A stretch of 27,884 bases of DNA from a virus (IMGVR_UViG_3300037502_002007:1-27884); one strand, 5' to 3'. Shown: positions 1 through 8,484, counted from the first letter of the stretch. A program made the numbers and translations. The notes: generated by a model not told the origin, from the letters alone.

Positions 1-64
1 TATCATCAGTATGCGATGATGCGCCAATGTAATCACGCAATTCTGCTGCAGTTATGTATGCCAC
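1..64 (-). CDS. Head-tail connector, 5' fragment (second copy)
   Basis: This is the first 21 codons of the connector gene seen complete at 25721-26317, cut by the window edge. It begins with GTG directly at the TAG of the upstream small gene (one-base overlap), with a GAGG ribosome site six bases before the start. Its bases match 26254-26317. It is best read as the circular continuation of the genome, not an independent gene. Confidence 0.85.
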   Translation of the reverse strand, partial: MAYITAAELRDYIGASSHTDD

Positions 65-288
65 TATGAGCCTCGCTTTTTGCGTGATGGTGCAGGCTTG
101 GCTGGTGCGCTCTCTGTGCTCACTGGTGGTGCCTCAGGCTCCACACGCTCTGCACGCCGCCGAAATACCATATGCTCAGCCTCCTTGCTGGTGACGCTTA
201 TCACGTCACCAGCGTTGTAGGCCTTGAGCCTGTTATTCTCTGCGCGCACCAAACCGAGCAGCAGTTTTACAAGCACCAAATCACTCAT
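64..288 (-). CDS. Small capsid-module protein (copy 1)
   Basis: A 74-aa protein encoded directly behind the major capsid gene, its ATG overlapping the capsid stop. The centre has a pattern (AYNAGDVISVTSKEAEHMV) typical of short phage proteins found just after capsid genes, where a 'aGDVv.l...eA..lv' motif precedes a charged tail. The C-terminus is proline-rich and ends in a basic RKKRGS. The exact role is unknown. A minor head or head-completion protein is an inference from position. It differs from the copy at 26317-26541 at two residues (AK versus VQ in the Pro-rich tail). Confidence 0.75.
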   Translation of the reverse strand: MSDLVLVKLLLGLVRAENNRLKAYNAGDVISVTSKEAEHMVFRRRAERVEPEAPPVSTESAPAKPAPSRKKRGS

Positions 289-1877
289 TACGGATTGACC
301 CCATAGACAAAGGCCTCAGCTTGCGTTACATCGCCACCCCATCGCACCGTGGTGAAAATGCCAGTCTGATAGTTGGCTTGGTAGAGGTATGGATTGCGCG
401 AAATCTCCAGCCCCATGTTCTCGACAAACGCGTAGTAGAGCATGTTGCCAAAGATGATGGGCTTGTTGGTGGTACCCAGTGCAGCGATGTTGTCAGTGAG
501 TGCCACGTTTTTACCGTAAAGGCTCTCCATGCTGCCTGATGGTGTCGGTGCAAAGCTAAAGAAATTGCCCTGCAATGCACGAATGGCACCGAGTGTGCTA
601 TTGCGCATGATCCAGCCCACGCTGTTGCTGTCATCGGCATACCATGCAGGCAGCTTGTGCGCAATGTTGACGATGTCCGCAGCATCAACGGCCGCAGCAC
701 CTGCAAGCGTTTCGCTGGTAGTGGCGCGTGCAAGGATGCCGTATGGCTGGCTTGAGCCAGTGCCACTGATCATATAATTGTTCAGGTGGCGTGCATAGGC
801 TCGACCAATCTCGCGCGCCAAAAAGCCCTGCAGATCCATCGCCTCGTCACGCAATAGCTGATTGCTGACTTTCATAGCCAGTGATGCCGTGTAGATGGTA
901 ATCGCACTGCTGGCAAACGTAGGCTCATCAAAGTTTGCTGCACTAGCCTCAGCGACAAATGCAAAATCACTCTTGCTGTCCTGATCGGCGATGTTGAAAA
1001 TGTCGCGGCTGGTGGTGTATCGCTGTACAGGCAGCTTTGCACCAATCCATGTCTCATCGCGCTTGTCTACAATTTGCGTGGCGTAATCCTCAGGCACCAA
1101 AAAGCCACCTTGTGAGCCTGTGCCCTCATTCATGGCAGCCTTGAGTGATTGACGTGCGCCAATCTCGTCACCAGTCTTGAGCCAGTGCATGAGTGCTTGC
1201 ATGGGCTCATTGCTAAAGCCCTTGGTGGTAAGCTTCTTCGTTGCAGGTGCTTCAGGTGCAGCGATGACGCCACCACCCTGCACAGGCTCTCCAGCGATTT
1301 CCACCAGAGCCGCTTTTAACTCTTCACGATCCATAGTCGTAGTGTCTCCTACTGTGTGTGTGTGTTTGATATCTGCTGATGTGCTTGCAGGTGCGCTGTT
1401 GCCAGCCTGTGCATCTGCCTCTGCCATCTGAGCATACGTAAATGTCTTGGGCTCTGCTGGTGTCGGTGTGAGGCTAATCTCACCAATAATCCAGCGTTTA
1501 ATCATCGAGCCCTCACGCTCCACTAGGTGCGAGAGCGCACCTGTGCTGAGCCCAAGTGCACCCTTTTTCACCAGCTCCATCACCTGCTGCACATACTTGT
1601 GCCTGCGATCGAGCTCTATCTCTACATCAATGCCATCATCAACAGGCTGCCACTGCTTGACCGTGCCTACCTGTGAGACGATACCGCCAAGTGCGTGATC
1701 ATAGTACACAGGCATACCGACAAACGAACGTGAGCCGCCAAAATCGGTATCACGCGTAAATGTCTCATGCTGCAGATCACGGCCACCATATACCACGCCT
1801 TTACCACGGAGTGTGTACTCACTCGTGGCTTTCATGGCTTGGATTGATGATTTAATAGTTTTATGTTGCATATCCAT
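288..1877 (-). CDS. Prohead protease fused to HK97-fold major capsid protein
   Basis: A 529-aa protein. Residues about 15-150 match the HK97-type prohead serine protease family, with candidate catalytic His61 (YYDHALGG) and Ser111 (GALGLSTGAL). Residues about 182-529 are an HK97-fold capsid protein: a delta-like N-terminal stretch, then GSQGGFLVPEDYATQI opening the mature shell domain and AEAFVYGVNP at the end. In HK97-like phages these are normally separate genes. The protease removes the delta domain during prohead maturation. The upstream ribosome site (AGAGG) lies close to the first ATG and at better spacing from Met3 (1871). An internal ATG at Met182 has its own ribosome site, so capsid protein may also be made alone. 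Confidence 0.95.
   Translation of the reverse strand: MDMQHKTIKSSIQAMKATSEYTLRGKGVVYGGRDLQHETFTRDTDFGGSRSFVGMPVYYDHALGGIVSQVGTVKQWQPVDDGIDVEIELDRRHKYVQQVMELVKKGALGLSTGALSHLVEREGSMIKRWIIGEISLTPTPAEPKTFTYAQMAEADAQAGNSAPASTSADIKHTHTVGDTTTMDREELKAALVEIAGEPVQGGGVIAAPEAPATKKLTTKGFSNEPMQALMHWLKTGDEIGARQSLKAAMNEGTGSQGGFLVPEDYATQIVDKRDETWIGAKLPVQRYTTSRDIFNIADQDSKSDFAFVAEASAANFDEPTFASSAITIYTASLAMKVSNQLLRDEAMDLQGFLAREIGRAYARHLNNYMISGTGSSQPYGILARATTSETLAGAAAVDAADIVNIAHKLPAWYADDSNSVGWIMRNSTLGAIRALQGNFFSFAPTPSGSMESLYGKNVALTDNIAALGTTNKPIIFGNMLYYAFVENMGLEISRNPYLYQANYQTGIFTTVRWGGDVTQAEAFVYGVNP
1332..1350 (-). promoter_or_regulatory. Internal ribosome site and start for capsid protein
   Basis: Within the protease-capsid fusion, AGGAGA stands ten bases upstream of an in-frame ATG at 1334-1332 (Met182, MDREELKAAL). 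It falls exactly at the junction between the protease and the capsid delta-like region. Initiation here would give a 348-aa capsid precursor in excess over the protease fusion. The same motif is unchanged in the second copy (27585-27603). Internal initiation is an inference. Confidence 0.6.
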
Positions 1878-1883
1878 AATCCT

Positions 1884-3200
1884 CTAATATCGGATGAGTG
1901 CGCGTGCAACGCGTTGCGCCATCTCATCACGCCATGACTGTGGCAGTGCATCGACAAACGCGCGGCCCTTGCGTTGAGCCAGTGCAATCAGTCGCGCCTT
2001 AAACTCATCAAACGTTACATTACCCTGATATCTACCCCACGATGAGACTGCTGCAGGGATGTCATCAGGTGTCACTACAGGGAAATTGCGCGTCTCAGGG
2101 ATAACAAAATCGCCTGCTGGCATTTCCTCGCGCTCTTTTGGTGTGGTATCACGATCAGCCTCAGCGCGTGTGGCATACTCGTCTGCCATATCCTCACCTG
2201 TCTCATCATCTACAGGCTCACTCTCCTGCTCATCCTCATCCTCATCATACACGCCAGCCATAGCGCGTGCTAATGTGAATGCAAGGCCGTTATAGTCCTT
2301 GAGCAGATCAGCTAGCATGAGCTGTATGTCATATTGCTGCTCAGCGATTACCACAGGGATAGCTGAGCGCAGCACCTCAATGAGCGTATCATTGAGTGCA
2401 TTGACGTTTTCGAGCACAATGGTGCCATCACTCGTGGTAGGTGTAATGCTGGCCTCAGGCACTATCATGCAAATCTCATTGAGCGTAGCAGGGATGAGCA
2501 CGCCACGTTGAGCCAGTGCGTTAATTACCTCGTATCGGTGTAGCTCTGTCGTCTGCTTTACATCCTCGAGTGCATCACAGCAGATTTCCTGATCAGCGCA
2601 GTTATAGTAGGATGCGCAGGCCGTATACCATAGCTGCATCTGCCATGCGTGGATAAGCATGAGCACCTCTGCAGTGGTCTCAGGCATGGCTTTGAGTGAT
2701 GGTGGCACTGGCTGTACTGCAGTGGCCTGTGCCTGCATATCCGTGGCACTGTCACTGTATACAAAACCATCGTCACCCATATCAATGTACATTTTCATCA
2801 TGTCATCATGATAGGCTTTCGTGCGATCGCGCATGGATCGCAGGATTTTCATGTCCGCCTCGCTGTGTCGCTGTCCTGCCTTGGTGTTGCTCATCTCATA
2901 CCTCTCTAAAATGTCACGAGCCCATGCATAGCCCTCATCTCCACCCCATCCATACCATGCCTGCCAGCCTTTACCCTGCTCATCCCATGTTGAGCCTTGC
3001 TTATCGACCTCGTGTCGGTCAAAGTAGGCAACCATGCGCTGTATCGTTTCGATGCTCACAGGCCTGCGCTGCGCAAGCTGGTTTGCACGCGCTAAGCCTA
3101 CTGCAGTCATGCCACGCTGACTTGGTGGCTTTTCTCTGCGCACATCGAGTGCGCGCTGTGCGTTTGCTGCTACGCTTGCTGGTGGTGTGTAGGTAGGCAT
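1884..3200 (-). CDS. Capsid-module protein with acidic segment, scaffold candidate
   Basis: A 438-aa protein between the gp10-like neck protein and the protease-capsid fusion, its ATG overlapping the preceding TAA. Residues about 1-100 resemble a conserved domain found in many phage head-morphogenesis proteins: a VAANAQRALDVRRE start, then TAVGLARANQLAQRRPVS, RMVAYFDRHEVDK and WGGDEGYAWAR. The middle is helical. Around residues 325-370 is a very acidic low-complexity stretch (DEDEDEQESEP). The C-terminus has a compact YQGNVTFDEFKARL...WRDEM segment. Position and the long acidic helical body suggest a scaffold or internal head protein, but no catalytic motif is visible and function is inferred from context. 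Confidence 0.55.
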   Translation of the reverse strand: MPTYTPPASVAANAQRALDVRREKPPSQRGMTAVGLARANQLAQRRPVSIETIQRMVAYFDRHEVDKQGSTWDEQGKGWQAWYGWGGDEGYAWARDILERYEMSNTKAGQRHSEADMKILRSMRDRTKAYHDDMMKMYIDMGDDGFVYSDSATDMQAQATAVQPVPPSLKAMPETTAEVLMLIHAWQMQLWYTACASYYNCADQEICCDALEDVKQTTELHRYEVINALAQRGVLIPATLNEICMIVPEASITPTTSDGTIVLENVNALNDTLIEVLRSAIPVVIAEQQYDIQLMLADLLKDYNGLAFTLARAMAGVYDEDEDEQESEPVDDETGEDMADEYATRAEADRDTTPKEREEMPAGDFVIPETRNFPVVTPDDIPAAVSSWGRYQGNVTFDEFKARLIALAQRKGRAFVDALPQSWRDEMAQRVARALIRY

Positions 3201-3667
3201 TAGCTAAATGCTTTCGCTATTGCATCACTAATGATGCGGTCTATAGTGCCATTATCTATCAGTCGCTGTGCAGCCTGCTCACCAGTGAGCCAGCGGCCTT
3301 GGTGTATGGTGGCTTGCTGATCGCCTATCACATATGGTGCATAGTGCGCTGTGCTCACCACCATCACACTATCAACACTCTCACGCATCACATACATGCT
3401 CTTGGTGAGGTTTTCACTGCCTGCAGCACGGCCGCCGCGCACGTATGGCACTTTGATTACGCCTTTGGATATCATTGCCATCACATACCTGCGTTGTTTT
3501 GCGCTCACAAACTTTTGTGCACCCTGCTGTGGCAGTGGTGGGATGTTATCGAGGATCTCACTGATAGCAAAGCCTGCCACTACCTCGAGCACATCCGTGG
3601 TGAGTGAGCGCATATCCTCGACTAGTCGTAGTGCTGCTGTATCTACCTCAATGCTATACGATGCCAT
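3200..3667 (-). CDS. HK97 gp10-like neck/tail-completion protein
   Basis: A 155-aa protein starting at ATG 3667 (MASYSIEVDTAALRLVEDM). AAGGA lies eight bases upstream, inside the end of the preceding gene, which it overlaps by 14 bases. A longer frame opens at 3691 without a good ribosome site. The segment STAHYAPYVIGDQQATIHQGRW (split here as STAHYAPYVIGDQ and HQGRW) matches the signature of HK97 gp10-like proteins, where a 'YA.yV..G' loop follows the central strands. Such proteins sit at the head-tail junction. Its place upstream of the capsid gene, not downstream of the connector, is less usual, so the exact joint role is uncertain. Confidence 0.55.
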   Translation of the reverse strand: MASYSIEVDTAALRLVEDMRSLTTDVLEVVAGFAISEILDNIPPLPQQGAQKFVSAKQRRYVMAMISKGVIKVPYVRGGRAAGSENLTKSMYVMRESVDSVMVVSTAHYAPYVIGDQQATIHQGRWLTGEQAAQRLIDNGTIDRIISDAIAKAFS

Positions 3668-3881
3668 CCAGCTCATCCTTATCGGTATCAATCGCCAGTT
3701 TTACGGTGTAGCCAAGTGCGGTGAATAGCTCTGCAAGTGATCGAAATGGATTATCACCAATTTCTGCATTACCAATATGCATATTCATAAAACCAAGCTC
3801 AGGCCCTGTGCCATCCATACGGCCTGTACGATTGTTGTAGTGATACTGCTCATCAGCCTTGGTAATATCGAGTGTAATCAT
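3654..3881 (-). CDS. Unknown protein coupled to portal-metallopeptidase fusion
   Basis: A 75-aa acidic protein whose ATG overlaps the TGA of the portal-MuF-zincin gene (ATGA), so the two are probably translationally coupled. It has no transmembrane segment and no motif I recognise; the C-terminal half (SLAELFTALGYTVKLAIDTDKDELDG) looks like a small alpha/beta fold. Position directly after a toxin-like enzymatic domain is where an immunity or inhibitor protein is encoded in MuF toxin loci, so that is one hypothesis. A minor head protein is equally possible. Confidence 0.6.
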   Translation of the reverse strand: MITLDITKADEQYHYNNRTGRMDGTGPELGFMNMHIGNAEIGDNPFRSLAELFTALGYTVKLAIDTDKDELDGIV

Positions 3882-6775
3882 TTGCTGTAATCCTTAATAA
3901 TCTGCATAGCCAGCTCGAGTATGCTGCGATCCTTTTGCGTGCTATACTGCTGCACTCTATCAATGCTGGTGGTGAGAATCTCACTCCACTTGCCTACCTG
4001 CGACTGTGTGGCTGCTGGATATATACGATAAGCATAATCATTATCTGTAAGGCCTGTATATGTTTTATATCCTCTACTAATGGTGGTAGGCTTTAGGCCT
4101 TTTGTAGCTGCATCACCATATGCGTCAGTTTCTTTTACTCCATAGCCTAACTGGTGCTGCATAGCGTGCACTGTTTCATGCACTACTGTACTCATAGATG
4201 CAGTAGTGCTGATGCGCAGCGTTTTTGTGTCAGGCAAGTAAGTACCATAAGAGCTCCTATCAGTTTCTTTGGTTACTGTTATAGTGATAGGCGATCCATC
4301 AGCACGCTGTGCTGCCATACCTGTAGTGAGCTCAATAAATCGCTTTATTTCAGCATGTCTATTTGTCGGTATTGTGCTATCAAATGTTACTGTAACCTGC
4401 TGTGGATTATCACTTTGTAATCGTGGTAGCACTGCTCCAAATGTGTTGGCTCGCTCAGCAAATACCACTTTTCTCTGCTGCTCTATTTGCGCCTCTAATG
4501 TTTTTACATCTGTATATGCCTGTAATCGCACTGCCATATCAGTAGTGCTGTATATACGCTGCTCTGCTGCATCACGCTCAGTCTGTAAGCGTGTGAGCTC
4601 AGCCTGCGCAGCCTTAGCACTATCAGGCACTATATCAATCAATGCATCAATCATCTGAGCTGGTGTGCGCTGCAGCAGTGGCAGCTCTTGCTGTGGCTCA
4701 GGCACCTCAGGCAGTGCACTGGTATCAGGCTCAGTAATAAGTGATGGCATGAGCTGCAGGATAATCACGCATCTGCAATTCACATGCGCAGGTGGGCCAT
4801 CAGGATATTTCACAGCCCACACATCCTCAGTGGTGCCATCCAGCTCCTCTGCGCACTCATCACACACCTCGAGATCATTGATGATGCGCCACACGCGTTG
4901 TGTGTTGATGCCACGCTGTGTGGCAAGCTGTTGCAGTGCATTCATCTGCTGTGCGGCAGCGCGTGTGGGCTCAGTAAACGCAATGCGCTGCGCACGTAAA
5001 TCACCGAACATACTCAGCGCATTACGGATATCATCCGTGGTGTAGCCCACAGTGCTCTGTGCCTGCTGCACTACGCGTGCGATATAGTCGCGCTCAGTCT
5101 CGCTGAGATCCTGTAGAAATGGATTCCAGTAGGCTGATAGGTAGCTACTCTCTACCTGCTGTATTGCTTGCTCTACTAATTGCTTGCTCTGTGCATTTGG
5201 TATGCCTGCAATCGGTGTGACACGGTTTGCACCAGCTCTGAGCACAGCCTGCGCCACTTCCTCAGTGAGGATGTTACGCAAATCGGTATCAATGCGCGTG
5301 TAATCTCCAGCAGCAATGGCTGCGGCCGTGTCATCCACGCGCGCAGCCAGTTTATCTGCTATCAGCCTGTATACTCTGCGCTCATCAGGTGTGAGATCAC
5401 TCAGCGTGAGCTTGAGCCACGCAAACAGCTGAGTTACATCAATTTTTTTTTTAGTGCCTTTGAGCTCGAGCTCTACATAGTCGAGCAGGTAGCGTGGCAG
5501 TACATCACTTTCAAACGTGGTGCCTGCTGCAGTGCCTTTGCTCTTTAGTCGCTTGAGAGCCTTGCGCTCAAATGCACCTAATTCTGCACTGCGCTTGGTG
5601 GCCAAATCATTAAGGCTCTCATCTACTACTGCATTACCACTATCCTCACTTACACCAGTTGCATCAGGCTGTGGGCCTGCCTGCTGTAATCCGAGTGCCT
5701 CACTCACATCCTCATAGCCTAGTCTGTACTTAGCCTCATCAAGGCTCATCCCTGCCTGCACTAACTTTACAAGGCTATCAGCGCGCGCTGCCTCATCCGT
5801 TTGGAATACCGATAGCTTTTCAGGCTGAAAGTAGATTTTATACTTGAGTGGTGTCAGTAGCTGGCTATTGAGCACACGCTCATAAAATGCCAAGCGTGGC
5901 ACAATCGTCTCACGCCAAAATGATTGACGATCGCTATCAGCAGTGGCATAGTTTGCTGCACTCGCCTCGAGCATGGTGCGTGGCACACCAAAAGTAGTAA
6001 CGATGTTGGTAGTAGTGCGCTCCTGCAGTGCCACCAGCTCCAAATCTTTCAATGGGAATGTAATGACTTGCGCATTAACCTCGCCACGGAAAAAGAATGT
6101 TTTAAACGCATTTGATACGTTTTCAGCATAACGGCTCCACGATGATTTAAGCCGCTCATACTCAGGTGGCGTGATGCTCTTATCTAAGCTCATCACCAGT
6201 GCAGGCTGTGCACCATGCTCGAAAAATGCGCTACTAAATCGCTCGAGGTAATAGGCTAAGCGTGCACTCTGCAGTGCTACCTGTGCTGAGCTAGTGCCTG
6301 CATGGATATCATCCTTTACGCTTGGCTCTCGGAAATAGACTACCTCGCTGATAGTCCATGGGCCAAATGTGCGCGAGCCTATCTGCTGGCTAAACAGTAC
6401 ACCAGTCATGGGATCGCCATTGACAATGCGCGACTCATCAAACGTAATGCGCACACTCTGTGGCTGCAGGTATTGAAAGCCATACAGCACACGACCACGC
6501 ATTAAGCGTAGCCAGTATGCATGGCCAAATAAGAGCAACGCCTTTTCAGTTTGTTGGATTAGGCTCTCAAGCGGCGTGACAAATGGATAGTCTACATACA
6601 CACCGTTGCGCTCGAGCTGGTATGGCACTGTGCCAAGTGCCTCGGCGCGTAGATTGACGGCTCGATGCAGCATAGGCACTTTCTCATACGCATCGAGCGT
6701 ATCATAGAGCTCTCCTGCTTTTTTGGCCACACTATACCAGCCAGGTATAGCCTCGATCGCTTTAAAATCTGCCAT
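3878..6775 (-). CDS. Portal-MuF-zincin metallopeptidase fusion
   Basis: A 965-aa protein with three parts. Residues 1 to about 375 are an HK97-family portal, including the VPMLHRAVNLRAEALGTVP start and the LQERTTTNIVTTFGVPRTML motif that leads to the clip and crown. Residues about 385-680 are a MuF (SPP1 gp7-like) minor head domain, with its cysteine signature VCDEC (Cys638, Cys641) and HVNCRC (His664, Cys667, Cys669). After a Pro/Glu linker and a helical coiled segment (about 715-790) comes a C-terminal domain of about 170 residues with HETVH at 866-870, the HExxH zinc and catalytic motif of zincin metallopeptidases. The third zinc ligand is not certain (E882, D884 or D888 are candidates). 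Portal forms the packaging ring and MuF proteins are internal head components. The peptidase may therefore be packaged or ejected, or act in head maturation. Confidence 0.93.
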   Translation of the reverse strand: MADFKAIEAIPGWYSVAKKAGELYDTLDAYEKVPMLHRAVNLRAEALGTVPYQLERNGVYVDYPFVTPLESLIQQTEKALLLFGHAYWLRLMRGRVLYGFQYLQPQSVRITFDESRIVNGDPMTGVLFSQQIGSRTFGPWTISEVVYFREPSVKDDIHAGTSSAQVALQSARLAYYLERFSSAFFEHGAQPALVMSLDKSITPPEYERLKSSWSRYAENVSNAFKTFFFRGEVNAQVITFPLKDLELVALQERTTTNIVTTFGVPRTMLEASAANYATADSDRQSFWRETIVPRLAFYERVLNSQLLTPLKYKIYFQPEKLSVFQTDEAARADSLVKLVQAGMSLDEAKYRLGYEDVSEALGLQQAGPQPDATGVSEDSGNAVVDESLNDLATKRSAELGAFERKALKRLKSKGTAAGTTFESDVLPRYLLDYVELELKGTKKKIDVTQLFAWLKLTLSDLTPDERRVYRLIADKLAARVDDTAAAIAAGDYTRIDTDLRNILTEEVAQAVLRAGANRVTPIAGIPNAQSKQLVEQAIQQVESSYLSAYWNPFLQDLSETERDYIARVVQQAQSTVGYTTDDIRNALSMFGDLRAQRIAFTEPTRAAAQQMNALQQLATQRGINTQRVWRIINDLEVCDECAEELDGTTEDVWAVKYPDGPPAHVNCRCVIILQLMPSLITEPDTSALPEVPEPQQELPLLQRTPAQMIDALIDIVPDSAKAAQAELTRLQTERDAAEQRIYSTTDMAVRLQAYTDVKTLEAQIEQQRKVVFAERANTFGAVLPRLQSDNPQQVTVTFDSTIPTNRHAEIKRFIELTTGMAAQRADGSPITITVTKETDRSSYGTYLPDTKTLRISTTASMSTVVHETVHAMQHQLGYGVKETDAYGDAATKGLKPTTISRGYKTYTGLTDNDYAYRIYPAATQSQVGKWSEILTTSIDRVQQYSTQKDRSILELAMQIIKDYSK

Positions 6776-6787
6776 AGCACCTATCCT

Positions 6788-7999
6788 CTATATAAAGTCG
6801 TATAGCGCACTACCTGCACCAAGCATCGCCACGGCACCGCTCACTGCATCCACCATATCATCATGTTCACCATGGGGGAACGCCGTGGCCTCGTCTACAA
6901 ACTGCCTCACCCATTCACCACCCACGATGCGCACCAGCCCACTCTCAGCGCGGGCCGCCCATGGCAGTGCGCGCTGCACCTTATCCTCACGTACTTTATA
7001 GCCCATTATGGCAATGTGTGCTAATTCAGGCAGACGCTGTAGCTCCTGCACCACAGCAAGCCCATGCATCGCCTCTTCTACCACTTGTGTAGTATCGTGA
7101 GCCTCTTCACGCATGATACTGATCATCACTCTGCGCACATCAGGCCACACGGCTTTCATCCGTATACCATCAGCAATGTACATGTGCTCATCATCAAATG
7201 CCACGCGTACACTGGCTGTATAGTCTGCAGCCTGCTTAACGGATGCAGCGAGATCCCAGTAGCGCACCCACTGCAGGCCACTTGGTGCAGCATGTACCAC
7301 ACGTAACCACTCACGCTGTATCATGCTGCCATCGGTATAGTAAAACTTGCCCTCAATTTCACGCTCACGCCACTCAGTGGTATAGCGTGCCTCGAGATCA
7401 TCCACAAAGCCTTCAGGCAGGTGAGGATTGCTGCGCGTGCTTGCAGTGATGAGCCCTGCAGTATCACGGCTGAACAAATCGTATACCCAATCCTGCCTAT
7501 CAGGATTCGGTGTGGTGGTGAGCCAGCCGCGTGCAGGCTGTTTGCGTAGACGGCCAATCATGATGCGCCACACATCCTGATGCATCTGCGCTGCCTCATC
7601 GAGCCAAAACCATCCGAGATTCGGCCCGCGCAGTTTATCAGGATCTTCAGCACTACGAAATAAAATCATGCTGCCATCAGTGAGCAGCCATTTTTTTTGG
7701 CTAAACACTTTGACGTGTTTATAGCCAATCTCCTTGAGTGCAGGGATGGTAGCATCTTCAAGCATGCGGTATGTCGGTGCTAACACCATCCCCACGCTAC
7801 GTGGTGGCATACGAAAGCACTCAGCAGCACCTGCATAGGTTTTGCCGCTGCCAATGCCACCCACAAACGCGCGGTATTTGGCGGCATTGCTCCAAAATGC
7901 TTGCTGTGGTGGTGTGCCTGTGAGTGCTTTCATGGCACTCTGTGCACTCTGCTGCTGGTGCAGCCTTAGCCTATTGTGTGCACCTCGGATTATACTCAC
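6788..7999 (-). CDS. terL: Terminase large subunit
   Basis: A 403-aa packaging motor. The ATPase part has Walker A GGIGSGKT (residues 47-54), Walker B ending in LDEAA (Asp134, Glu135) and a coupling motif TTTPN (161-165). The nuclease part has the RNase H-like acidic residues: Asp249 in RYWDLAAS, a likely Glu near 308-309, and HDDMVDA (Asp380/381, Asp384) near the end. The start is GTG overlapping the small-subunit TGA. The short length agrees with compact terminases of small siphoviruses. It docks on the portal encoded directly downstream. Headful or cos packaging cannot be decided from the protein alone. Confidence 0.97.
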   Translation of the reverse strand: MSIIRGAHNRLRLHQQQSAQSAMKALTGTPPQQAFWSNAAKYRAFVGGIGSGKTYAGAAECFRMPPRSVGMVLAPTYRMLEDATIPALKEIGYKHVKVFSQKKWLLTDGSMILFRSAEDPDKLRGPNLGWFWLDEAAQMHQDVWRIMIGRLRKQPARGWLTTTPNPDRQDWVYDLFSRDTAGLITASTRSNPHLPEGFVDDLEARYTTEWREREIEGKFYYTDGSMIQREWLRVVHAAPSGLQWVRYWDLAASVKQAADYTASVRVAFDDEHMYIADGIRMKAVWPDVRRVMISIMREEAHDTTQVVEEAMHGLAVVQELQRLPELAHIAIMGYKVREDKVQRALPWAARAESGLVRIVGGEWVRQFVDEATAFPHGEHDDMVDAVSGAVAMLGAGSALYDFI

Positions 8000-8484
8000 T
8001 CGAAATAATCTCCAGTCGCTTCCTGCTCGATGATGCGATCAAGCTCAAGCGCATGCGCACGCATGTCCATGCCGTATAAAATCGCCTTGGCTGCAGTGGC
8101 CAAATCGCTTGGCCTGTAATTCATCTTATGCATGCGCTGCACAATCTCACGCGCCATGATGCGGCCGTGGCTGATGAGCTCATCACCGATCACCATGGCT
8201 TTATCACGATGCTCTGATACCTGCATACGATACTGCGCAGTGCGCCGCTGCAGCTCAAGATTAAGCACCATCTCATCATATTGCCTTGCACACTCCACCC
8301 ATCCGTGATTCATTGACCATCTGCCAAACTGGCTCACATGCTTGCCAAGCTTTTCAGCCGTTTTTGCGATAGTGCGATTCACACCAAGCATCACATAGGT
8401 GACACGCGCCTCATAGGCTTGTGCTGATTCATTTTCATACTGTGGTAGCTCAATGTGTGGCGTTTGCTGCTGCTGTTCGCTCAT
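7996..8484 (-). CDS. terS: Terminase small subunit (putative)
   Basis: A 162-aa protein immediately upstream of terL with a GTGA junction. Residues about 35-70 contain a helix-turn-helix (VNRTIAKTAEKLGKHVSQF then GRWSMNHGW), the usual N-terminal DNA-recognition element of small terminases. The rest is helical and suits oligomerisation. GGAG lies seven bases before the ATG. The call rests on gene order, size and the HTH. Confidence 0.8.
   Translation of the reverse strand: MSEQQQQTPHIELPQYENESAQAYEARVTYVMLGVNRTIAKTAEKLGKHVSQFGRWSMNHGWVECARQYDEMVLNLELQRRTAQYRMQVSEHRDKAMVIGDELISHGRIMAREIVQRMHKMNYRPSDLATAAKAILYGMDMRAHALELDRIIEQEATGDYFE

Larger units (their letters stand above)
1..1631. repeat. 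Terminal direct repeat, left copy
   Basis: Bases 1-1631 align without gaps to 26254-27884 (constant offset 26253). By eye about 60 positions differ, about 4%. Most are third-codon changes. The repeat runs exactly to both window ends, as expected when a circular or terminally redundant genome is assembled past its start. The mismatches mean the two ends come from different strain variants, or, less likely, from two diverged genomic copies. Confidence 0.95.

Noticed and set aside
326-766. Minus-strand frame of 146 codons inside the capsid gene
   Set aside because: A shadow frame in the conserved capsid domain with biased composition; capsid frame is clearly the coding one.
2696-3196. Plus-strand open frame of 166 codons
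   Set aside because: It is antisense to the capsid-module gene, has Cys/His-rich low-quality composition and no ribosome site; other plus-strand frames look the same.
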